Shown in pieces: positions 35,028 through 41,871 of a DNA stretch of 64,000 nucleotides; the stretch's first letter is position 1, and the number at the start of each line of letters is the position of its first letter. Made by a program: the position numbers and the translations under genes. Below the pieces are notes generated by a model. That model was not told where the DNA came from. It searched no databases and worked only from the letters and a program-made list of their open reading frames with translations. Origin of the DNA: Limnohabitans sp. Rim8 (lineage in GTDB: Bacteria > Pseudomonadota > Gammaproteobacteria > Burkholderiales > Burkholderiaceae_C). Location: the NCBI RefSeq assembly GCF_945901735.1, contig NZ_CAMDLM010000001.1, positions 1 to 64,000 on the forward strand. Direction: 5' to 3'.

Positions 35028-35285
35028 TTAATCCTCCAATACAAATGCGTGCATGACGGTTTTAACGACCACGGCGTCTTCGAGGACCAGCACCGCACAG
35101 ACCAAATTATCAGTTCGCCCAGGGAGATTTTTATACGCCCACAGATGGGTTGGGTCTTTGAACCGTGTTTCACCAGTGTCAATCACTTGCATCAGCTCCT
35201 CGATGGAAATAGCATGATCAAGCAACCGTTTGCGGGCGTGCATGGTCAATACAACAGGCAAATTGAAACGTGTGCTAAACAACAT
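35028..35285 (-). CDS. DUF4258 domain protein (probable toxin-like partner)
   Basis: LTMHARKRLLDHAISIEELMQVIDTGETRFKDPTHLWAYKNLPGRTDNLVCAVLVLEDAVVVKTVMHAF. Confidence 0.75.
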   Translation of the reverse strand: MLFSTRFNLPVVLTMHARKRLLDHAISIEELMQVIDTGETRFKDPTHLWAYKNLPGRTDNLVCAVLVLEDAVVVKTVMHAFVLED

Positions 35286-35315
35286 GGGATCAATGTAGCA
35301 CGCAGACACTATTTT

Positions 35316-35717
35316 TCAGATGAAGTGGCTGCTCTGCACGAACATACAGCCCGAGACGCAAGCCAAGTCGGCCACGATCGCATGCATGGCCGCGACCAGT
35401 GCGCCGCCCAAACTGGCGCCCGAAGGCAGGTTGAGCAAAGTGTCGTAGCGTGCGGCCTCGGGCAGCATCAAAGCGCGGCGCTTGATGAAGTCGCCTTTGA
35501 CCAGTGGGCGCTTGGGCATGGTGCCCGCCGCCTGCGCGGCCTCGATGGCTTGCAGCGCGGTCTGATAACGGTTGGTGGCGTGCCGCAGAAAAATCACGCC
35601 CAACACCGGCATGGAGTATTCGGTGGCCGTGAGGTTGGAGTTGGCACGGAGTTGATCGGCGGCTTCCCACAGGCTGGTTTCAATTTGCGCGATGTTGTGG
35701 AAGGCGTTGGCGGTCAT
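35316..35717 (-). pseudogene. Truncated type I restriction-modification methyltransferase HsdM (N-terminal fragment)
   Basis: SLWEAADQLRANSNLTATEYSMPVLGVIFLRHATNRYQTA...LPEAARYDTLLNLPSGASLGGALVAAMHAI then breaks off; no methyltransferase catalytic domain. Confidence 0.82.
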
Positions 35718-36138
35718 CTGTGCGGGGGCTGACTGTTGTTTTTGGCGGTTTGCCGAGGGGCGTTTGGGCGGGGTGGCCAGCGGGGGCGTGAATGATTATG
35801 CCCAGCTTTGGTTGGGGGTTGGGGTGGGGTTGAGGGGGCGCATGGGGGTTTACGAGTAAAGGCGTTTTGTAGCTAATTTTTAGTATTTATTTGGTTATAA
35901 TTGGGCGCTTCGGGCCTGCTGCGCTGGATGGTGCGGTGGGGAGGTTGCAAGGGGTTGGTGCCGGGTTTGGTCTGCAAATTTATACCTGCATGCACGCACA
36001 GCGGTTGGTGTGAAACCCATGGCACAAGCCGCTTGCGACGATTTCAACAAAAAGATGTATCGACACGGGCCGGGTGTATCAACCAGGTTTTGCGATCTAC
36101 ATCATGTTAGCCCTTCCAATCAACAACTAGGAGGCACC

Positions 36139-36555
36139 ATGCCCGCACTGAAGACATACCGACTGTTCATCAGTCACTCGTGGACTTACGGCGATGCTTA
36201 CGAGAAGCTCGTTAAGTTCTTTGATGAGCACCCCAACTTCACTTGGGCAAATTATTCCGTACCAAAGGATGACCCAATCCACAACGCCAAAAACGAGGCA
36301 GAGCTGTATGCGGCAATCAAAGCTCAAATTGCTCCAGTCAATTGCGTCGTGATGCTTGCGGGTGTCTACAGCACTTACTCCAAGTGGATCAACAAAGAAA
36401 TACAGATTTCAAAGACCGACTACAGCAAGCCCATCATTGCTGTCGAGCCATGGGCTTCTGAAAAGACATCGCAGATAGTGAAAGACAATGCTGATGAGAT
36501 TGTGAAATGGCAAAGCCAATCAATTGTTGATGCCATCCGCAATCACGCCATCTGA
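36139..36555 (+). CDS. TIR-like (MTH538 / Thoeris ThsB-type) protein
   Basis: LFISHSWTYGDAYEKLVKFFDEHPNFTWANYSVPKDDPIH...VVMLAGVYSTYSKWINKEIQISKTDYSKPIIAVEPWASEKTSQIVKDNADEIVKW; SD AGGAGG 10 nt upstream. Confidence 0.88.
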   Translation: MPALKTYRLFISHSWTYGDAYEKLVKFFDEHPNFTWANYSVPKDDPIHNAKNEAELYAAIKAQIAPVNCVVMLAGVYSTYSKWINKEIQISKTDYSKPIIAVEPWASEKTSQIVKDNADEIVKWQSQSIVDAIRNHAI

Positions 36556-36572
36556 TCTACGCGGTGACGAAT

Positions 36573-37052
36573 ATGGGTCTTATTAGGCAGAACAAAGAGT
36601 TGTACGGTGCCGAATTTGAAAAGCATCTCTTTGAGCAGTACAAACTGTATGTCGAGATGGCAGATCGGATCAGTGCAAGACGAATGCTGGCTAATTCATT
36701 CTTTGTGGGCGTCCACACAGCGCTAATTACGGCCTTCACAGTCTTGCTAAAGGAAAAAGTACTACAACCAACTTTGCTTGGGCTTACGCCGTTTATCGCA
36801 GTAATTCTGCTTTGTTTTGTGTGGTGGCGTGTAGTTCACTCCTATCGGCAACTCAACTCAGGGAAATTCAAGGTTGTCCATGCACTTGAGCAAATGTTGC
36901 CAGTTGCGCCATATGACGAGGAGTGGGTTGTACTGGGGGCAGGAAAAGACAGGAAAAAATACCTGCCGCTTACACATGTTGAGAACTGGGTTCCAGTTTG
37001 CTTTGGTTTTTTGTATGTCCTCCTTGCTGCCACCTTGTACTGTAAGGGCTAA
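36573..37052 (+). CDS. RipA-like small integral membrane protein (about 2-3 TM)
   Basis: LFEQYKLYVEMADRISARRMLANSFFVGVHTALITAF...LTPFIAVILLCFVWWRVVHSYRQLNSGKFKVVHALEQMLPVAPYDEEW; upstream GTG alternative start at 36564. Confidence 0.72.
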   Translation: MGLIRQNKELYGAEFEKHLFEQYKLYVEMADRISARRMLANSFFVGVHTALITAFTVLLKEKVLQPTLLGLTPFIAVILLCFVWWRVVHSYRQLNSGKFKVVHALEQMLPVAPYDEEWVVLGAGKDRKKYLPLTHVENWVPVCFGFLYVLLAATLYCKG

Positions 37053-37104
37053 CAAATCATTCCAACGGACTGCCTACGGCAGCCGCTGAATTCAAACGTT
37101 AGTC
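37047..37104 (+). repeat. attC-like integron cassette recombination site
   Basis: GGCTAACAAATCATTCCAACGGACTGCCTACGGCAGCCGCTGAATTCAAACGTTAGTC; outer arms complementary (one mismatch), inner CTGCC-TAC-GGCAG hairpin; overlaps preceding stop codon. Confidence 0.8.
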
Positions 37105-37123
37105 TTCACGGACACACACCTCG

Positions 37124-37969
37124 ATGCCGCCCGCAGAAAAACACGACACCGCCGATGCGGAGGTTGCCGAGGCGACCAAGCACGTGGCCAGGCTCACGAG
37201 CCTGGCCTATGTAGGTATAGCTGTCGCCGTCGTAGTGGTTGCGGTCTACGTTTGGCAGTTTCACGGCCCATTGGCCAAGGAACCAGAGAAGTGGGGTCAG
37301 TTTGGAGATTACGTCGGGGGCTTGCTCAATCCAACGTTCAGTCTGCTTGCGTTGCTGGCGCTGCTGGCAACTCTCGGTTTACAGGTCCGCGAGCTTCGAC
37401 TCTCGGTCAAGGAACTACGGAACTCGGCAGAAGCGCTCACTAAGCAGAATGAAACGCTCCGGCAACAGACATTCGAAGGTACGTTTTTTCAGAGTCTGCG
37501 CCTCCACAACGACATAGTCGCTTCGATGGAAGTCCTTAATCTGTCCCTGAAGGGGCGCGCCTGCTTTCAGCACTACCTCGGCGAACTCGAAGGTCAACTT
37601 ATCAACCATGGCGCGATCGAGACATATGAAGCGTTCCTGCCGCACTACGAAATCTTCTATAGGGAACACCAAGCCGCGCTCGGCCACTACTTCAGGCTCT
37701 TGTACAACATCGTCAAATTGGTCAAAGGGACGAGCAGCATCGAACAACGCTTCTATACGAATCTCATACGCGCTCAGCTGTCGAGTGCCGAACTCAAGCT
37801 GCTCTTCTATAACTGCCTGTCAGACTTGGGAAGCGAGAAGTTCAAACCCCTCGTTGAGGAGTTCGCCTTGCTCAAAACGATGCCAGACACAACGCTCCCT
37901 GCGGATGACCTGCTTCACCGCTACTCGCCCGCTGCCTTCGGTGGTAAATACCCTGAGAGTTGGCTGTAA
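37124..37969 (+). CDS. Putative phage abortive infection protein (AbiC-like, putAbiC family)
   Basis: Two N-terminal TM segments, coiled coil, then NETLRQQTFEGTFFQSLRLHNDIVASME...HYFRLLYNIVKLVK...RAQLSSAELKLLFYNCLS. Confidence 0.75.
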   Translation: MPPAEKHDTADAEVAEATKHVARLTSLAYVGIAVAVVVVAVYVWQFHGPLAKEPEKWGQFGDYVGGLLNPTFSLLALLALLATLGLQVRELRLSVKELRNSAEALTKQNETLRQQTFEGTFFQSLRLHNDIVASMEVLNLSLKGRACFQHYLGELEGQLINHGAIETYEAFLPHYEIFYREHQAALGHYFRLLYNIVKLVKGTSSIEQRFYTNLIRAQLSSAELKLLFYNCLSDLGSEKFKPLVEEFALLKTMPDTTLPADDLLHRYSPAAFGGKYPESWL

Positions 37970-37978
37970 CGCGGTGAG

Positions 37979-38016
37979 GCCTAACCCCTCGCTCAATTTG
38001 AGAGACAACGTCATGC
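37979..38016 (+). repeat. Short/degenerate attC-like site
   Basis: GCCTAACCCCTCGCTCAATTTGAGAGACAACGTCATGC: good left box GCCTAAC, CTCAA-T-TTGAG palindrome, degenerate right box GTCATGC. Confidence 0.5.
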
Positions 38017-38054
38017 GAAAAAGCTGACAGCCTGCTAAGGAATCGACCCACAAC

Positions 38055-38420
38055 ATGACAAAGAAATCTGTTCAAGCTCTGCTTGAAGACATCCGTCTTG
38101 TAAGTGAGCAAAATTATGAGATCGTCGGAGCCGTTCGAGCCTTAATAAAAATCACCATTGAATCCGCGTCGGAAGAAGTCAAATACGGCGGCATCCTCTT
38201 TACTTCAGGCGTCCAGTTTGGTGGCGTCTTCGCCTACAAAGCGCACGTCACTGTCGAATTCGGAAACGGCGCAAAAATCATTGACCCTTTCGGGTTTCTG
38301 GAAGGGACAGGAAAGGGGCGTCGGCACGTCAAGTTGATGTCTGTCTCTCAGATCAAGGATAAAAAATTGGCTCAGTATTTATTGCTTGCTTTGCAGGCCA
38401 CCAAACAGGACAACGCATGA
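38055..38420 (+). CDS. DUF1801 domain protein
   Basis: ALIKITIESASEEVKYGGILFTSGVQFGGVFAYKAHVTVEFGNGAKIIDPFGFLEGTGKGRRHVKL. Confidence 0.8.
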   Translation: MTKKSVQALLEDIRLVSEQNYEIVGAVRALIKITIESASEEVKYGGILFTSGVQFGGVFAYKAHVTVEFGNGAKIIDPFGFLEGTGKGRRHVKLMSVSQIKDKKLAQYLLLALQATKQDNA

Positions 38421-38821
38421 AACTCGGTTACACAATGATCTACGTTCCAAATGTCGCTGCATCTTTGACGTTCTTTGAAGACGCATTTGGTCTGTCACGC
38501 CGCTTTCTGCATGAGTCTGGCGATTACGGTGAGCTTGAAACAGGCGAAACAACACTCGCCTTTGCATCACACGAACTAGGGAAAATGAATTTTCCTGCGG
38601 GTTTTGTCGCTGCAAGTGAATCCAGTAAACCCCTTGGCGTCGAAATAGCCTTGGTGACGCCGTCTGTTGTCGAGGCGCACGCCAAAGCCCTAACCGCTGG
38701 GGCTACCGAGTTGAAAGAACCTGAGACAAAACCATGGGGGCAAGTTGTCTCTTATGTCCGTTGCCCTGATGGAACTTTGGTGGAAATTTGCTCGCCAGTA
38801 GGGGGCTCAATTGCGGCTTAA
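38417..38821 (+). CDS. VOC (glyoxalase/bleomycin-resistance fold) family protein
   Basis: MIYVPNVAASLTFFEDAFGLSRRFLHESGDYGELETGETTLAFASHEL...PWGQVVSYVRCPDGTLVEICSP. Confidence 0.88.
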   Translation: MKLGYTMIYVPNVAASLTFFEDAFGLSRRFLHESGDYGELETGETTLAFASHELGKMNFPAGFVAASESSKPLGVEIALVTPSVVEAHAKALTAGATELKEPETKPWGQVVSYVRCPDGTLVEICSPVGGSIAA

Positions 38822-38823
38822 CC

Positions 38824-39438
38824 TCACCCCAACCGCCCATACCCCCACCAAACCCGCATCCCCGTAGTGATGGCACACAACACAGCAAACCCATAAGCCA
38901 GCACCGCAAAGTGTTCAGGCCACACGCACATGGCGGCGAAGACGGTGATGGTTTCGGTGGCTTCGGTCAGGCCGCCCAAGAAGTAAAAGCTTTTGCCCGG
39001 CAAGGCGGTGTCCGTCAGGCCGCGTTTTTCGGCCAGTGCGGCGAAGGCCAAAAAGCTGCTGCCGGTGCCGATGAAGCTGGCCAGCAGGGCGGCAGCGGGC
39101 AGGGCGTTGGTGGCGGGGTTGGCCACCGCAAAGGCCAGGGGGATGGAGGCATAAAACACGAAGTCGAGCGCGATGTCCAGGAAGCCGCCCGCGTCGGTGG
39201 GCTGGGTCAGGCGGGCCACGCTGCCGTCCAGGCCGTCGAGCAAGCGCGAGGCCAGCAGCAGCGCCAAGCCCCACCACCACGCTTGCAACGCAATGGCCAC
39301 GGCGGCGGCCATGCCGATGGCAAAGCCCAACCAGGTCAGCGCGTCGGCGCTGATGCCTGCGCGCACCAAGCCGCGTGCGGCGGCGTTTAGCGCGGGGCGC
39401 AAGAGGGTTTGGGCGTGGCGGTCAAACATGGCGGTCAA
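38824..39438 (-). CDS. CDP-alcohol phosphatidyltransferase family protein (YnjF-like)
   Basis: DGLDGSVARLTQPTDAGGFLDIALDFVFYASIPLAFA (DG(x)2AR(x)8G(x)3D variant). Start ambiguous because of tandem repeats. Confidence 0.85.
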   Translation of the reverse strand: MTAMFDRHAQTLLRPALNAAARGLVRAGISADALTWLGFAIGMAAAVAIALQAWWWGLALLLASRLLDGLDGSVARLTQPTDAGGFLDIALDFVFYASIPLAFAVANPATNALPAAALLASFIGTGSSFLAFAALAEKRGLTDTALPGKSFYFLGGLTEATETITVFAAMCVWPEHFAVLAYGFAVLCAITTGMRVWWGYGRLG

Positions 39439-39459
39439 ACATGGCGGTCAAACATGGCT
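39421..39459. repeat. 13-bp tandem repeat, 3 copies
   Basis: GTCAAACATGGCG x3 (last copy ends in T). Confidence 0.95.
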
Positions 39460-40191
39460 TGGGCTTTCTTCGGTGGCGCGCAAGTGCAGCACGCGCTGCG
39501 CGTCGGCCACGTCTTGTGCGTCGTGCGTGACCAGCACCACCGGGATGCGCCGCTCGCGCACATGCGCAAACACCCACGGGCGCAGCTGGGCGCGCAAGGC
39601 GGCGTCGAGTTTGGAAAACGGCTCGTCGAGCAGCAGCGCTTGCGGCTCGGCCAACAAAGCACGCATGAGCGCCACACGCGCGCGCTGCCCGCCCGAGAGC
39701 GTGGACGGGTCGCGCTCGCCCATGCCGCTCAGCTCTGCTTCTTGCAGCGCTTGTTGCACGCGGGCTTGGCGCTGCGCGGTGCTGGCCTTGGTGCCCCTGA
39801 CGTCATTGACGGGCACGGCAAACAGCAGGTTCTCGGCCACCGTCATGTGCGGGAAAAGCAAGGCGTCTTGAAACACCAAACCCACGCCGCGTTGGTGGGT
39901 GGGGAGGTGCGAGAGTTCGCGGCCATTGAGTTGCACCGTGCCTTGCAGCTGCAGTGGCAACAGCCCTTCGGACACGCTGGTCAGCGTGCCCGCTATTGAC
40001 GCGAGCACCGAGCTTTTGCCGCAACCGCTCGGGCCCATGAGCGTGAGGATTTCGCCGGGCGGCACGTCTAGGCGCAGGCCGCTCACCAGCGCGTAATGCG
40101 CGCTGCCCAAGCGTTCGATGTGAACGTGCAGGCCGTCGTTCATGCCGTCTTTCATGCCGTGATCAAGGCCATCGGGTGGGGTGTCGGTCAT
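39448..40191 (-). CDS. ABC transporter ATP-binding protein (YnjD-like)
   Basis: Walker A GPSGCGKSS, signature LSGGQRARVALMRALLAEPQALLLDEPF. Confidence 0.9.
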   Translation of the reverse strand: MTDTPPDGLDHGMKDGMNDGLHVHIERLGSAHYALVSGLRLDVPPGEILTLMGPSGCGKSSVLASIAGTLTSVSEGLLPLQLQGTVQLNGRELSHLPTHQRGVGLVFQDALLFPHMTVAENLLFAVPVNDVRGTKASTAQRQARVQQALQEAELSGMGERDPSTLSGGQRARVALMRALLAEPQALLLDEPFSKLDAALRAQLRPWVFAHVRERRIPVVLVTHDAQDVADAQRVLHLRATEESPSHV

Positions 40192-41870
40192 GGTGTGGCT
40201 TTCATGGGGGCGATCTTCTCAAATCTGCGGGGCCTGCCCAGCCACGCGGCCAGCGCAAAGGCGGCGATGGGCAAAAGCATTTGCAGCGCGGCGTAGGCGC
40301 TCATGAGCGAGCGTTGCGCACCTGCAGCCAAGGTGACGGCTTCGGTGGTGACGGTGGCAAAGCGGCCCGCGCCCACATAGAGCGTGGGCAGGTATTGCGC
40401 CACGCTGACCGCAAAGCCCACGGCCCAAGCCGAGGCGATGGCGCGTTGGAGCAATGGCCACTTCACACGCCACAAATACACCCAGCGGCCCTGGCCCAAG
40501 CTGGCCACCAGCGCGGCTTGGCGCGGGTCCACCGCCTGATACGCAGGCACCAGCGCCAGCACCACATAGGGCAAGACCATGACCGCGTGCGCCAGGCTCA
40601 GGCCCAGCCATTGGCCTTCAAGGCGGGTATGCAGCGCCAGGCTGTACAAGCCCACCACCCACAGCACCGAAGGCAAGACCAGCGGCAACAAGAACCAGGG
40701 TTGCAAGGCCTGCTGCCAGCGGCGCGGGGCCAGCTCCAGCCAGGCCACTGACCACAACAAACACACACTGGCCGACGCCACGCCCAGGCCCAAGGTGGTC
40801 CACACGGTGTGGGCGCTGCTGGCCACTTGTTGCCAGGCGCTGAGCGTCCACAACTCGGGCCACACTTGGGGGAAAGGCCACACGCCCGAGACACTGCCCA
40901 CGGTCAGGGCGAACCAGACGGCGATGTAGGTGCTGAGGATCAGCGTCCAAACGACATTTGGCGACCACCCCACCACAAAACTTGGCTTGGGCAGGTGCGC
41001 TGCCCAAGCCAGCATCAGGCGCTGGCCATAGCCCCGCATTCGCCGCGAGGACGCAGCTCCTACAAGCCAAGCCGTGACCACGCCCGCCACCAACACCGTG
41101 CCCGTCAACCACCCCGCCGCCGCCACGCCTTGCGCTTGCGTGAGCAGGTCGGCATCGCTCAGCCATTGCCAGGTCAGCACCGCCAAGGTGGGTGGTGATG
41201 CGGGGCCGATGATGAGCGCCATGTCGACCACCGTGAGGCCATAGGCCAGCACCGCCAAGAGCGGCCAGCGCAGGCGCGAGGCCAGTTGCGGCCAGATGAT
41301 TTGTGCAAAGGCTTGTGCGGGCGTGCGGCCCAGGGTTTGGGCGAGCGCGTATTCGGCTTGCCAGCGGCGGCGCAGGTCTTCGCGTTGCATTTGGGTGGCA
41401 GCCACCCACAGCAAAAACGGCACCTCTTTGAGCCACAGCGCCAGGATCAGCCCCAGGCCCCACGGGTCTTGTGTGGTGAACCAAGGCGGCGGTGCGTCAA
41501 AGCCCGTGAGGCCCGGCGACACCAGCCGCAGTGCCCAACCGCTGGGCGAGAGCCACAGCACCAAGCCGATGGCCATGGCGGCGTGCGGCGTGGCCAGCAA
41601 GGCAGGCAGATGCAACAGCCAGCGCCCCAGTTGTTGGCGGATGAAGCCGCTGGTCAGCACATGCGCCACCGTGATCCAGGCCAAGGCGGTCGAGGCCAAA
41701 CCGGTCCACAGCGTCATGCCCCAGGCGCGCCCAATTTGCGGGTCGGCCCACAGGGCTTGCCAAGCGGTGGCATGGAGCATTTGCGCGCCCATCGCCCACA
41801 GCGCTGCGCCAATGGGCACGGCCGCCAGCAGCGCCAGCAGCAAAGGTCCAAGCACCTTCAAGTTGGGCAT
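40188..41870 (-). CDS. ABC transporter permease (duplicated permease domains, YnjC-like)
   Basis: Long multi-TM protein beginning MPNLKVLGPLLLALLAAVPIGAALWAMG; overlaps ATPase and abuts substrate-binding protein gene. Confidence 0.87.
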   Translation of the reverse strand: MPNLKVLGPLLLALLAAVPIGAALWAMGAQMLHATAWQALWADPQIGRAWGMTLWTGLASTALAWITVAHVLTSGFIRQQLGRWLLHLPALLATPHAAMAIGLVLWLSPSGWALRLVSPGLTGFDAPPPWFTTQDPWGLGLILALWLKEVPFLLWVAATQMQREDLRRRWQAEYALAQTLGRTPAQAFAQIIWPQLASRLRWPLLAVLAYGLTVVDMALIIGPASPPTLAVLTWQWLSDADLLTQAQGVAAAGWLTGTVLVAGVVTAWLVGAASSRRMRGYGQRLMLAWAAHLPKPSFVVGWSPNVVWTLILSTYIAVWFALTVGSVSGVWPFPQVWPELWTLSAWQQVASSAHTVWTTLGLGVASASVCLLWSVAWLELAPRRWQQALQPWFLLPLVLPSVLWVVGLYSLALHTRLEGQWLGLSLAHAVMVLPYVVLALVPAYQAVDPRQAALVASLGQGRWVYLWRVKWPLLQRAIASAWAVGFAVSVAQYLPTLYVGAGRFATVTTEAVTLAAGAQRSLMSAYAALQMLLPIAAFALAAWLGRPRRFEKIAPMKATP

Positions 41871-41871
41871 G

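Noticed and set aside
36106-36112. GTTAGCC upstream of the TIR gene as a full attC/attI site
   Set aside because: Only the right-hand box is visible; no matching left box (YAAC) or palindrome found upstream, so used only as a possible cassette boundary, not a feature.
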